From: Ceratotherium simum simum
Lineage: Eukaryota; Chordata; Mammalia; Perissodactyla; Rhinocerotidae
NCBI RefSeq assembly: GCF_000283155.1
Contig: NW_004454170.1
Coordinates: 16,286,696-16,350,695 of the forward strand
DNA length: 64,000 nucleotides
Direction of reading: 5' to 3'
The notes below the pieces were generated by a model. That model ran no database searches. It was not told the origin of the DNA and was given only the letters and a program-made list of their open reading frames with translations. The position numbers were made by a program, and so were the translations under genes. Shown here one piece after another: positions 46,982-58,719 of this stretch; the first letter of the stretch is position 1; each line of letters opens with the position of its first letter.

Positions 46982-46984
46982 AAT
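46716..46984 (+). mobile_element. ERE SINE
   Basis: Diverged head 'gaccggcccggtggcatagt', 'ttcagatcctaggcacagac' after box B, two tail units and poly(A). Target duplication agataaataacatatgg (46699-46715) and one-mismatch copy (46985-47001). Confidence 0.94.
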
Positions 46985-47001
46985 AGATAAATAATATATG
47001 G

Positions 47002-47900
47002 TTCTGACCTTCAAGGAATTCTCCATTTTAGTAGGGAAGATAAACAGAGAGGTCAAAACGTCAACATAATGAAGTACAATTTCATGAATGGTCAAGTGAA
47101 ACACTAGTGGAAAAAATAAAGTGCAAGAGGAAAAAAAAATCAACAGAAAATTTACCTGGGCTAGCTCTTCTAAAAAACTTCAAGAATCTTTGTTGACTCT
47201 TTTTTCAACTAATAATAGTTTTAGTAATTTTCAAAGCTTCCCCTTGATGGCAAGTTGTTGGAAGCAAGTCATATTTTTCAACTTAATATCTCATTTATCA
47301 CAAGGAAGTGGTTAAGAGAGTTTGCCCTGGATGTGGACCACCTGTATTTAATTATTGGTATGTGACCTTAAGGAAGCTTCTAAGCCACTTAATGCCTCGG
47401 TTTCTTCATCTATAAAATGGGAGTAATAATAGCAATAGCTCATAGAGTGGTTGAAGACTAAACAAGTTATACATGCAAAGTACTTAAAAGTGATTGGCAC
47501 TTATTAAGCATTCAGTAAGTGCTAGCTATTATTATTATTTGCCACACCTCCTAGCACAATGTTTTGCATATGGTAAATACATGCTCTTCAAATTAAATTA
47601 GCAGACACTTAGGCATAATCCAGAATCAGATCAAAGGATGCATTCAATTGTCACTGTTATTGACAAAGACAAATATAAAGTCTGGAAAAATTTCATCTGA
47701 TAGAGAAGTTAGGAAAGAGATAAAAACTAAGTGTGGCCCATGAAAAAGTTCTGCAGAACAAGAGGAAGGGAACAGTGTCTTTAACATGCCGTGGGAGCAG
47801 GGACAATGCCATTCTTATAGCCCTGACCCCTACGTAATGGCTAGCACATAGTAGAGTCTCCATAAATATTTATTGACTGACAATCCAATGGGGCAGGGGA
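47002..47900. mobile_element. L2 and MIR fragments
   Basis: 47005-47110 resembles antisense L2 ('ctgaccttcaaggaattctc'). 47308-47545 is a sense MIR ('tgtgaccttaaggaagcttc', 'ggtttcttcatctataaaat', 'gctattattattattt'). 47760-47885 is a sense L2 3' end ('ctagcacatagtagagtctc', 'ataaatatttattgactgac'). Confidence 0.7.
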
Positions 47901-47959
47901 GCAAAACATAGTTCTGAAAATCATCTAGAGCATTATTAAGAAGAAATTTTTCATTTTTT

Positions 47960-48455
47960 TGCCTCTTCCATAAAATGCAAGAAGACATATCCTCTGTGAA
48001 ACACTATCAGAAAACCATACTGAGAAAAGGTTGGGACATTGGTAGTCCAAGAACCAGTGATAGTACACTTAAATTACCACTTATGATGACTTTGAAGGAA
48101 GTGTTTATTGAAGACAAGGCCTTAGCAAATGTCATGTCTGCAGCAATAGATCTTAAGGGGGAAGAAGAAATCAAAAACTGTCAGGTAGACTGGCTGCTTC
48201 TAACTGCTGCTTTACATTGTCCAAACCCTGGACAGTGACTGTGTATGGTAATGAATCCTAAGGATGTTACATCAGGAGGCAGGAATATAAGTTTAGACTG
48301 GGCTGAACTTGTCAATTGGCGTGTATCCATGAGAGACTGTAGGTTCAGTGAGCTAACTCAAGCAGCTGAGAATAGTTCTAATTGTTGGCCTGGATTTAAC
48401 AGTGTTCTATGCTGAGTTAAGTTGAGATAACAGAAATTCCTTGGTATTGTATGAA
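47960..48455 (+). pseudogene. ERVL gag-region relic
   Basis: The segment 'ctgtttttacattg..ccaaaccctggacagtgac' and 'catgagagactgtaggttca' followed by 'ggcctggatttaacagtgtt' follows the internal sequence of ERVL/MaLR elements. The plus frame at 47975-48238 (87 codons) is the best preserved part and lacks a known catalytic motif. It is separated from the rest of the element by the insertion at 48456-49214. Confidence 0.6.
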
Positions 48456-49214
48456 ACAGTACTTCTCAACCCTATTAGAACTAATGCCCTCTTTTCATGA
48501 TAAGTTTTTAGTAATATCCCCCTTATTCTCAAATGAAATTCATAGTTAATATAACCTACCTATACATATTATTTCTTAAAATTAACATAATATCCTAACT
48601 GTAACATAAAAAGAAATGAAAGGAAAGTATTATTTTAATGTGTGAATGCTTAGGCACAACTCTGCTAGAAGACATGGCAAAGTAGTCACATGTCTGCATC
48701 TATTGTGAAATCACCTTGATACAACAGCTCCAAAAGCATACTGATACAGATGGGTTGTTTTGAAGATAAAATTTCACAGGCAGTATTACAGTCAGTGATA
48801 TGATTTTTGCAAAATGATGAAACAACTGTTGATAAAGTTCTGAACAATACAATATAATAATACCTTAATTTACATGATTCTTGCTTTCCAGAAGATTAGT
48901 GTATATTAATACCTTGCAAAAATACTTTGTGTTTATATATTAGATGACGTTAGGTTCTAGGTTCGGATTATTATAAATGAATTTTTCACATATAGTCATG
49001 CCTGGGGGACCATGGAATGTTATGCAGGATGCAGGCCAATTCTTGTTGGGTGAGTCTGTCCCGTGAATTGCAGGACATTTACTATTTCTGGCCTCCGCCA
49101 ACAATTGCTAGCAACATCTCTAATCGCTGTGATATCCAATTCTCCTGTGGATTTCCAAAATTCCCTCAAGAAAAGTTCCATCCCCAGGACTATCACTGAT
49201 ATAGAAGAACAAAT
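48456..49214 (-). mobile_element. DNA-transposon insertion(s) including MER5A-like
   Basis: About 48990-49195 is an antisense-looking MER5A/hAT-Charlie MITE ('caggatgcaggccaattctt', 'ctggcctccgccaacaattg', 'gctagcaacatctctaat'). 48456-48990 is a further AT-rich segment starting 'agtacttctcaaccc' that I cannot name. Together they interrupt the ERVL internal sequence. Confidence 0.55.
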
Positions 49215-51325
49215 CTAAAGACTCAGGGATATAGGGATGCTGAAGTGTATTAATCATGTGTGAGCAGCTCAATAACCCACTATGTCCTCTCAGGAAGTCC
49301 CAAGGGTATTTTCTTTACTTGGGCATAAAAAGTTTAATGCTGAAGGGGATGAGACTATTCTTAAGAGGTGCTAAAGTGGCTCTGCTTTGTAGGCTAAGAA
49401 TGAAGAAAGGAGATGCTGCCATTTACATGGACTCTCTAACTTCAATGGGGATGATGGGAACCTGGAATGCAAAGGCTACTTGGTAGCACTTAACCACAGA
49501 GGAAAAATGGGCATGGTTACTGTAATAGGCAGCAGGGCTGGAGGGATAGTCAGAATGGTTTTATCCTGAAGGATCTTCTGCAATTATTAATTGATCCTGG
49601 AGTCCTTAGGACTAAATAGCTGGGCAGCACACTAAGGTTCTACATGATCTATGTAACCAAACCAAACCAACCAGCCAACCAACGAACCAAAAAAACAAAC
49701 AAAAAAATCCTTTAGGTCTGGTATATAGAGCCCGATTTGAGACACTCCAATAGTCATGACCCCACACCATAGTACTGGGTCAATTTCAAACCCAGAGCTC
49801 CTAGCTTTTCCCAAAGGCCCTGTGTCATTTACTGAGGCAACTGTGCACTGGGGAAAGAGAAATACTCTTCAGAAATTATTGGACACTCGTAGCTCTGAAC
49901 TGCCATGAACCCCTGGGAACCCAGAAAATGACTATGGTCACTCAGTTGGGTTTGACTTATAGGGATCATGTCATAAATGGAGTTGGGCTCAAGTCCATCT
50001 CACAGTGGGTCTCGACACTTACCAACCCATCCTATGGCTACTTCCATTATTCCAGTGTGTATAATTGGAATGGTATACTCAGCAGTTGATAGAAATCTAG
50101 CATTGGCTCCCTAGTCCGAGTAGTAAGGGCTATTATGATAGAAAGGGTTGAGTAGACTGTCCTTCCCAATTGAAACAGCAAACCAAAAGCAGTACTGCAT
50201 TCCTGGGAGACTCATAGAAATTAGTGCTTGAAAGATTATAAATGACTTTAAACAGACAAGAGTAGTAGTCTCCATTTTATTTCCATTGAACTTGACATTG
50301 GCCTATCCTGGCATCATAAGGTTAATCAAAAAGAGTAAACAATTGTGGTCTCTTTACTGAGTCAAATCAACAAAATACCACATCTTGTATGCACCTATTG
50401 ATTTGATAAATGCATTGTTTTCTATCTTAATAAGCTGAGAACACTAGAAGCAGCTTGTTTTCACTAACGTGGGCAGCAGTACACCTTCACTATCTTGATA
50501 AGCAGATGTCATGTGTGCCAAGGAATGGTAGATAAGTCTCATAAAAGTGCATGGCCCTGCCACCTCAGTAAAGTTTCTGAGATTCCAATTATTTGAGTCA
50601 CATGACGACATTCCCTCCAAAAGGAAAGATATAATGATGCACCTTGAAATTCTGCTTTGAGAAAAAGGCACAACACTTGGTGGGACTGTTTGCATTTTGG
50701 AGTTAATATGTGCCATAGTTGGACGTACTACTTTACCTTTTATGGAGTAACCCATAAAGCCAGTGACATTGAATAGGCCTAGAGTAAGAGAAGGCTGTAA
50801 GCTGTTCCAGGCTTCACTGCCAGTACCTGGTCCTTGAGACCCAGAGGACATGATGGCGATTGATGTATCTGTGGCTAATTTGGAATGCTGTGTAGAAACC
50901 TGAGGCAGACCTAAACAAGAGAATCATATCAAAGCCCCTTTAGATTTTATCACAAAGAGACTATATACCTCACCATAGGACACCAAATGATTAATTAGCC
51001 TGGTTACTCATCACAAACTGGGTTTTTCTTATCTAATCCACCATAGTGAAAAGTTGGGCATGATCAGCTGTGCTCTATCATTATGGGGAAGAAGCAACTT
51101 ACCTTGGTCTGAAGCAGGTCCTTAAAGGGCAGGTAAGTTGTATGAACAGGTGGCTCACTCTTCCACCACACTTACTCATACTGTACACTGGCTTCTCTTC
51201 CTGAACCCACACATACGGCTTCATGGAAGTCCAGTATCAGCAGTTAACTGAGGAGGAAAAAGTCAAGCCTGATTTACAGACGGTTTTTGGAGTACATGTT
51301 GGCATGGCAAGAAGCAGACTGCTAT
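49215..51325 (+). pseudogene. ERVL gag-pol relic (to reverse transcriptase)
   Basis: Sense ERVL/MaLR-type internal sequence: 'cccactatgtcctctcagga', 'gaggaaaaatgggcatggtt', 'ggcaactgtgcactggggaa', 'tgtataattggaatggtata', then the start of reverse transcriptase with 'gcacctattgatttgataaa' (APIDL) and 'gggcagcagtacaccttcac' near 50390-50490. The next block, 'agatgtcatgtgtgccaagg', belongs further downstream in the polymerase, so the catalytic core is missing. Stops occur in all frames. The 135-residue minus frame at 50444-50851 is the antisense shadow of this region. Confidence 0.75.
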
Positions 51326-51340
51326 AGAATTAGAACTCCA

Positions 51341-51986
51341 AGAGGCAGGTGGGGTGGGGGAATTGGATGAAGGTGGTCAAAAGGTGCAAACTTCTAGTTA
51401 TAAGATAAATAAGTACAGGGGATATAGTGTACAACGTGATGACTATAGTTAACACTGCTATATAGTATATTTGAAAGTTGCTAAGAGAGTTGTCTTAAAA
51501 GTTCTCATCTCAAGGAAAAAAACATTTTATTCTTTTATTTTTATTTTTGTATCTCTAGGAGATGATGGATGTTAACTAATTGTGGCAATCATTTCACAAT
51601 ACATGTAAGTCAAGTCATTATGCTGTACACCTTAAACTTATACAGGACTGTATGTCAACTGTATCTCAAGGGGCCAGTCCGGTGGCACGAGCCGTTAAGT
51701 GCGTGTACTCTGCTGCGGCAGCCCAGGGTACGCCAGTTCGGATCCCGGGGCACGCGCTGACGCACCACTTGGCGGTGTCCCATATAAAATGGAGGAAGAT
51801 GGGCACGGATGTTAGCCCAGGGCCAGTCTTCCTCAGCAAAAAAGAGGAGGATTGGCATCGGATTTTAGCTCAGGGCTGGTCTTCCTCACACAAAAAAATT
51901 GTATCTCAATAAAACAAAGAAAAAAATAAAACGCTGTTAAGCAGAACAAAAAAAAGAATAAAAAATTTATAAATTCACCAAAGAAA
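51341..51986 (+). mobile_element. L1 3' end inserted in ERVL
   Basis: Sense L1MA/MB-like 3' UTR: 'gatgaaggtggtcaaaaggt', 'gatgactatagttaacactg', 'gagatgatggatgttaacta', 'atgctgtacaccttaaactt', with an A-rich end. Perfect 15-base duplication agaattagaactcca at 51326-51340 and 51987-52001. It is itself split by an ERE. Confidence 0.9.
51670..51899 (+). mobile_element. ERE SINE inserted in the L1
   Basis: Head 'ggggccagtccggtggcacg'; the region after box B is shortened, followed by 'aaaatggaggaagatgggca' and the tail unit. Ten-base duplication tgtatctcaa at 51660-51669 and 51900-51909. Confidence 0.93.
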
Positions 51987-52001
51987 AGAATTAGAACTCC
52001 A

Positions 52002-52489
52002 CCCAGAAGTGGCCCTGGGTGGCCACTGGTGGGAAGTATTCAAGTGGTTATCTGCTTTGCCTGGAAGGATGGGTAGCCAAAGGTTAAAATTGACAGTGAT
52101 TTCTGGGCACTATCCAGTGGTTTAGCTGAATGGTCAGGGACTGGGAAGAACGCCCGTTGGGAGAATTGATAACAAGGAGATTTGGGTAAGCTGTATATCA
52201 GAAACTCTCCGACCAGAGTCAGAATCTGAGGATATATGTGTTCCATGTGAATGAACATCCAACTCTCCATCCCACCCCACATTAGAGAAAGCTCTAAATA
52301 ATCAAGTGGACAAGTTAATCTGCTCTACAGATGTCAATCAACCTCTTTCTCCAGCCACTCTAATGGATGTTCTGTTGGAGTATGGGCTCAAGTACAAATT
52401 AGCAAAATGGCAAAGATGGGGATCACGTATGGGCTCATCAAAATGGACTTTCTCTTATCAAGGCTGATTTAATGATTGTTACTGTCGAG
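52002..52489 (+). pseudogene. ERVL RNase H and integrase N-part relic
   Basis: Follows ERVL pol after the L1: 'ttagctgaatggtcagggac' and 'gataacaaggagatttgggt', then 'gttccatgtgaatgaacatc' and 'ctctttctccagccactcta', which are the RNase H C-terminal part and linker to integrase. 51240-51325, before the L1, holds the start of RNase H. No continuous frame. Confidence 0.72.
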
Positions 52490-52925
52490 TGACTGTACAG
52501 GTTAGATTACAGGTTAGGCTGAAAACACTGTGGCTTAAACAAGGCAAAATATTTCTCTCCCCTATAAAAATCTCTAGGTGATCCAGACTAGTGTGGATTT
52601 ACAGTTTTACAGCTTTACAGTTGTGGGGATCCAGATTCTTTCCTGCTTGCTTTTCTGCCATTTTCAAAATGCAGCTTTCATTTTATGGTTCAAAGTGGCT
52701 ACTCTAGCTCGCATCATCAGGTCCACATTTTAGCCAGCAAGGATCAAGAAAATGGGAAGGAGAAGTTCATTGCTTCCTTTTAAAGGCACAAATTAGAGAT
52801 TGCGCATGATTTACGCTCACATTCTATTTCTCAGAACTTAATTTCACAGTCAAACTGCAAGAGATGCTGGAAAACTTAGTCTTGATTCTGGGTAGCCGTG
52901 TGGCCAGCCAAAAAAATCTACTATT
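52490..52925. mobile_element. Old mammalian repeat, same family as 44781-45125
   Basis: 'gttaggctgaaaacactgtg', 'gtggcttaaacaaggcaaaa' and the right end 'agatgctggaaaacttagtc' match the order of the repeat at 44781-45125. It interrupts ERVL between linker and integrase core. Family name not assigned. Confidence 0.55.
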
Positions 52926-52974
52926 GTATGAAAAAAGAAAGAACACACTAGGGACGACTGTGCTCATCAGTGCT

Positions 52975-53415
52975 CAGTGCTGCAGAACTCAGCACTGACA
53001 CGAAATGGCACACACTCCGGGATCCAACGTTTAACATTTTCCACTGTAGTGAAGGTGAAAATAAACATTTATTCTGAATATGAATTTCCCTTTACTACTT
53101 ATCATGCTTCTGCCAGCAGTACTATCTATGGATTTACTGAATATCTTAATCCCCATTATGGTATCCCATACAACATTGCTTCTGTCCAAATAATTCATTT
53201 TACAACAAAAGAAGCAAGACAATGAACTGATACAATTCATATACGCTTATCTCACCATGTATTTATTTCTCCAAAGCAGCGTACCTGATAGAATAGTGGA
53301 ATGGACTGTTTAAGATTCAATTAATTCCGAGCCGGGAGACAACACCTTGTAAGCTTATGGTACTTACTCCTAAAAAGTGATCAGTATATGACATGATTTC
53401 TCCCATAGCCAGAAT
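52975..53415 (+). pseudogene. ERVL integrase relic
   Basis: The plus frame at 52977-53225 contains GIPYNIASVQIIHFTTKEARQ-like sequence, matching the ERVL integrase core; the Asp of the usual S-D-Q-G-T-H-F motif is changed to Val (SVQIIHF). It continues out of frame with 'gatagaatagtggaatggac' and 'caacaccttgtaagcttatg'. Inactive. Confidence 0.82.
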
Positions 53416-54010
53416 ACATGGCCCCAGAAACCAAAGAAATGGGAGTGTTACCTCTCATTACTATCCCTAACGATCCGCTTGCAAAAGTTTTGCTTCTCAC
53501 CCCTGCAACTCTGGGCTCTGCTGGTTTAGAAGTCTTAGTGCCCAAAAGGGAAATGTTTCCACCAATGGTTCCATTGAATGGGACCTTGAGATTCCCACCT
53601 GGCCATTTTGGCCTCTTCATGCCACTGGACTATAAGCAAACAGGGGAATTAATATATTGGTTGAGGTGATTGATTATGATTATCACACATTGGGCCAAGG
53701 AAGAGTATGTTTAGAACTCAAGGGATCCTCTGGAACACCTCCTGGTTCTGCTATGTCTAGTGCTAAAACTTAATGGGAAACCAAGCAACTCAGTGCAGGT
53801 AGGACTGCCAAAGGCTCAGACACATCAAGAATAAAGGTTTAAGTCACCCTACCAGGGGAAAGCTCTCCACCAGCTGAGGGGCTAACTGAGGTCAAAAGGA
53901 ACATGGACTCAATTTTGGAAGAAGGTGGCAATGAATACTAACTATTCCTCATGATCAGTTATGGAAACTGGACAGCAGTTGCTATGCATATTTTCTTTTC
54001 TTCTGTTATG
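53416..54010 (+). pseudogene. ERVL dUTPase relic
   Basis: Class III (ERVL) elements carry a dUTPase after integrase. The plus frame at 53418-53669 (83 codons) shows GSAGLEVLVPKREMFPP and PPGHFGLFMPLDYK, the sugar- and base-binding part of the trimeric dUTPase fold. A TGA ends the frame at 53667. The sequence continues out of frame with 'gaagagtatgtttagaactc', 'aatgggaaaccaagcaactc' and 'accctaccaggggaaagctc', so the C-terminal half is broken. Confidence 0.85.
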
Positions 54011-54960
54011 TATATATTTATATATAATGACCAGTTTTCCTTTTTTCTCTTTTTTTCCTCTGCTATTTTATCTAGAGTATGTTGGTAGTAGTGAGTTTAT
54101 TTAGTCCACATGTCACAGGTGATTAAGAGGGGATCATGACTAACTAGAGGAGGAAAGAGCATCACCCAGAGATGGATGCAGTGACTGAGAAGATTTTGAG
54201 TCTCTTCTTTTGGCAAGATGGTAGCGATGATTTCATTTGTACAAAGTATAGTTGCATTGTGTTAAGTGGGAATATGTTGTTGTTGGAAGTTTAACTATGG
54301 GAAGAAGGATGTGTATAGATGTTGGGTAACCAAGAGGACTATCACACATACTGTAGAATGGTTTGCACAACACCTATTTCACCCTAGTCCCAGAAGGATT
54401 TCCTGTAATGCAAAGGTTGGAAAGTTGAAAGCTGTTCATCCTAGAATTTAGATTTAAGTTGCAGTTAAGTTTACAGATTCAGATTAATTGGATTGGGCCA
54501 AGCAGATGCATTCTGAAAGAACTTGATTTGGAGCTGAATTATGTGAGGGTAAAGACTGATAGAGATTGTGGAGAGGAGATATGGTTCTAGAGCTGGCAGC
54601 TATGGCTGTAGCATACTGATTCCCAGGGATCCTCCTGAATTAGCAGGAGGCTTTTAGATTCAGCAACTTTTGATGTGGCAGATGTGGCCTGGTTTTTGTT
54701 GCCAGCCATTGAGGAAGCAGCTTCCTGATTCAGCAGCTTCCTGATCATGACAGAGTCAGCCACTGCCTTGTTCTATGACATGACTTTGGGAGAGGTCCTG
54801 GAAGGTCAGCCTAAAGATTCTCCTTTCAGCTCTTTCAATGATTGTATAAGTCAAATAAATGTCTTTGGGCTTAACCTAGCTAGAGTATATTCTCCAGACT
54901 GTTAAGTGTCTACAACAATACACATGGGAGCTAGAAAACAAGAGATCTGCTACAGGAAAA
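54011..54960 (+). mobile_element. ERVL 3' UTR and probable 3' LTR (MLT2-like)
   Basis: 54011-54340 follows the ERVL 3' untranslated region ('gttttccttttttctctttt', 'catcacccagagatggatgc', 'aatatgttgttgttggaagt'). From about 54340 the sequence is LTR-like with an AATAAA at 54857-54862. LTR boundaries and target duplication were not found, so the limits are approximate. Confidence 0.55.
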
Positions 54961-55639
54961 TGATAAAAAAATGTTTCATCTTAACAATTACACACCAGGC
55001 CTAGAGGGCAATCGGTTCATATTAGAGTAGGAGAATGGTGGACTTTGGGACAAAGGTATCCAGCAAAAAAAAAAAAATGCAACTCATAGATTATCTGATG
55101 TGATTGAGCATTTGGAAAAATTATTGCTAGGTGTATTGGAAAAGTAAATGGTAGGAGCATTTGGGAAAAACTTAGAGATAGGTACAGAAAAAACTTAAGC
55201 AAATAAAAAAAGGACGCAGTTATTATTTGCAGGAATACCAGAAAGGTTTACAGAAAACGTGCATAATCAAAGTACACTATTTGGCTCAATAGTGAACAAT
55301 ATTTGTATAATCAGAACAATCTATACATTGGCGATTGCTTTAATAAATTTTTTTGAGAATGGAAGGAAGGAAGTACAGAGGTAAATCCTCAACTACTTTA
55401 GATTCTGTCTAAAATTGATAAATCAAGAAATAGCAACATAAGTATAATTTTAGAAAGATAGAGATGAATAGCAGAAGGCACAGCTAAAAGAACTGAAAAT
55501 GGCTGCCCCTAGGGAGTTATATTTGGTGATAGAAAGAGGAGAGACTGCTAATTCTTGATGTAAGCCTTTAGTACTACTTGATAATTTATCTATTTGTATA
55601 TATTACTTTGATGAAAAATTTTAAAATTTTATACAAAAT
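54961..55639. other. Intergenic sequence, possible repeat debris
   Basis: AT-rich. 55480-55625 ('tggctgcccctagggagtta', 'attactttgatgaaaaattt') looks like the end of an old interspersed repeat I cannot name. Confidence 0.35.
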
Positions 55640-56998
55640 ACAGGAATTAAGTATTCCACGCAAGAAGTTAGAGGAAAATATAACAAAATATACCCAAATA
55701 AGTAGAAAGAAAATTGATAAGAACAAAGAAATGAGCTGATATATAAGAACCCCAAACCAAAAATAAAGATGTAATTGTAATTGAGAAAACCAAAAGCTGC
55801 TTTATGGAAAACACCAATAAAATAGAAAAAACTTTGGTAAGACTAATCAATAAAAAAATCAATAGAAATCATTAAACACCACTAAAAACAAGAATGGGAC
55901 AAGCTGCATATAGCCAGACTAGACATTCTTAGATAATATTGTTAACTATTATATAAAATTAATTTGACAAGCTATTTGAAATGGATGATTTTCTAGGAAA
56001 ATATAATATAAATGATACTTTGACTCAAGAAGGGGTAGAAACAATAAATACATTAAAACCTTAGAAGAAATTGGAATCTGTCAAAGAACCACTCTAAAAA
56101 AATTAACGAGTTTTATACAGTTTCTTCATGTAGTTTCAATAATTTTTATGTTGTAGAAACTGTTTCAGGAACATGTGTTTAAAAAAAATCTTTCTAATCC
56201 ATTCTATGAATCTGATATAATCATGGTTTGGGTTCAAAAATACAATTATAGCACACCAAGAAGAAAATCATAGGCAGTCTCACTAATGAACAAAGATGCA
56301 AAAATGCTAATTAAATACTAGAAAATTAGATCCTGCAGTGTATTAACAGATGAATACTTTTTGCCTAATTAGGTTTATCACAGGAATATAAAGATGCATC
56401 AACTTTATGGAATCTAAGCAAGTAATTCACTACATTAATAGATTAAAGTTAAATAAAAGTGATTATCTCAAAAGATGACAAAAAAGAATTCAGTAAAAAT
56501 TCCACATCTATAAACACTCTTAGTAAGGTAGGAATATATCTTGATAAAAGTGATCTACCAGTAAACGCTATGGCAAACATCACACTTAATGGTGTTTGAA
56601 TGCAATTCCATTCAAATGAGGAAAAAGCAAAGATTAGTAGTATTGACATTGTACTAGAGGTGCTAAGCACTGCAATAAGATAAGAAAAAAATGAAATATA
56701 AGTTTTGAAATGGTTTAGACAAATGGTCACTATTTGTAGCAATATGTACCAGTAATAATCACTTACAAAATGTAATGAAAAAAATAAACAAACAGTGGCA
56801 AAACAAACACACAAAAGTCCATATGATGCCAAAGATTAAATCTATTAAGACATGAGCAAGACCAAAATGAAGAAAACTATAAAATTTTACTCAAAGACAC
56901 AAAAGAAAATCTGACACATGGAGAGATGGATCATGTTCCTGGCTAGGAAGACTAAATATTGTGATGGTGTTAGTTCATTCCTTCAAAAAAGTAACCTG
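55640..56998 (+). mobile_element. Old L1M ORF2 fragment, sense
   Basis: Sense ORF2 reverse-transcriptase-region blocks: 'aactttggtaagactaatca', 'gaagaaattggaatctgtca', 'tcactaatgaacaaagatgc', 'ggtttatcacaggaatataa', 'gatgacaaaaaagaattcag', 'aacatcacacttaatggtgt', 'caagattagtagtattgac'-like sequence. No frame survives. Confidence 0.78.
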
Positions 56999-57248
56999 TG
57001 GGGCTGGCCCCATTGTGTAGTGGTTAAGTGCGTGCACTCTGCTGCTGGCAGCCCAGGTTCGGATCCCAGGTGCATACCGTCACACCGATGCACTGCTTGT
57101 CAGGCCATGCTGTGGTGATGTCTCACATAAAGTGGAGGAAGATTAGCAAGGATGTTACTCAGGGCCAGTCTTCCTCAGCAAAAAAAAGAGGAGGATTGGC
57201 ATGGATGTTAGCTCAGGGCTGATCTTCCTCACACACACAAAAAAGAAA
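56999..57248 (+). mobile_element. ERE SINE inserted in old L1
   Basis: 'ggggctggccccattgtgta' head, box B 'ggttcggatccc', 'aagtggaggaagattagc' body and two tail units. Perfect 15-base duplication caaaaaagtaacctg at 56984-56998 and 57249-57263. Confidence 0.95.
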
Positions 57249-57263
57249 CAAAAAAGTAACCTG

Positions 57264-58301
57264 CAAATTATATCAAAGAATATTTAATCTGTTTCCAATA
57301 TTTCATACATCTTTGTGAACATCTGGAATAATCCACTACCAGTCTGATTATTTTTCCTATGTAGAAAAATATTATTCTTTCTTGAAGGACATAAAATTTC
57401 TTTATCTTTGAAATTAGTAAATTTTATCAGACTATATCTAGGTGTATATTTCTTTTTCAGTTATCCTGACATATCTATTTATAAATTTCTTTTTGTTGTT
57501 TTCTTTATTTTTACTTCTCTTCCTTTTTTGCTTTCTGCAACTCATTAAAAAAAAAATAGATTACTTACATCTACATTCCATGTTTTTACCTTGTATCTGA
57601 TAATTTCCACCGGCCTTTTGTTCTCCATTATGAGAACCGACCAAGACCTAATTCACACATTTAGTTTTTGATAACTTGGTGCTCATTCAGTTACAGTCTA
57701 TCTTAACTGGGTTTGTTTAAAGTATATTTCTCGTTCTTATTCTCAGATTGCTTCCTTTGAGCAGGAGCAGAGACTATGGTTACGCAGATTGCAATCTCCC
57801 TGGAGCAAGTCTCCAAGCAGGCTTCCTCTTTGCTGAGAGGTTTTGAGAACAGGGCCAGGCATGTCTTTCCCTGAGGGCAAACCTGTAAAGAGGATTCCTC
57901 CAGGGTAGGAGGCTAATAAATATTTGTGAACCAGCCAGCTCTCCTAGAATATGAGTCAAAGCCATTCTCCCTATCTGTCTCTAGAGAGAATGGTAAAGGT
58001 AACTGGACGGGTTGCTGCTCCTATTTCTTGCTTATGTTAGCTTAGTGAAAATTCCTTAAGTCTTGAGATATATAGGTAGGATAAGTCTTTGTTTTCCAGG
58101 ATTAGGCAAAACATATCCATTTTATATTTGCTAGACTATTTCAGTATATGTTTAGAAAGGAAGGTCATCAAATGCATGTGCTTATGTTACTATTTTAGCT
58201 TCATCCCAGGAAGAATTTGTCTATGATCTGGTGTTAATTGGAAAGATAAGAAAGTTAGAAAAACAGTAACTATAATTTATTTTTACTTTTTTTGTTGAAG
58301 T
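57264..58301. other. Unassigned intergenic sequence
   Basis: No exon recognised. Some L1M-like AT-rich phrases near 57300-57560, not assigned. Confidence 0.4.
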
Positions 58302-58310
58302 ATATTATAC

Positions 58311-58719
58311 ATGCCAGCCCTGGTGGTTGAGTGGTTAAGATTTGGTGCTCTCACTACCAGGGCCCGGGTTCATTTCCCAGTTAGGGAGCCACACCACCCG
58401 TCTGCCAGTTGTTATACTGTGGTGGCTCCGTGTTGCTATGAAGCTGAAAGTTATGCCAACGGTATTTCAAATACCAGCAGGGTCACCCATGGTGAACAGG
58501 GTTCAGTGGAACTTCCAGACTAAGATAGACTAGGGAGAAGGACCTGGCCACCCACTGCTGAAAAAATTGGCCATGAAAACCCTAAAAATAGCAGCAGAGC
58601 ATAGTCTGATACAGTGCCAGAAGATGAGAGAGTGGTGCAAAAGGACCAGGCAGGATTCTGCTCTGCTGTACACAGGGTCACTAGGAGTCAGAATCGACTT
58701 GATGGTACTAACAACAAAA
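58311..58719 (+). mobile_element. Second tRNA-derived SINE family (409 bp)
   Basis: Different from ERE: head 'ccagccctggtggttgagtg' with box A-like and box B-like 'gggttcatttcccag', then 'ataccagcagggtcacccat', 'gaaggacctggccacccact', and a 3' end 'agtcagaatcgacttgatgg' with (aac)n tail. That 3' end resembles the RTE-mobilised SINEs of other mammals. A 9-base duplication atattatac/atatcatac lies at 58302-58310 and 58720-58728 (8/9). Confidence 0.8.

Noticed and set aside
49660..49708. 'aaccaaaccaacc' array as a possible telomere-like or regulatory repeat
   Set aside because: Short imperfect simple repeat inside the ERVL relic.
50444..50851. 135-codon minus-strand frame
   Set aside because: Antisense to ERVL pol, whose sense-strand blocks are clear; a shadow frame.
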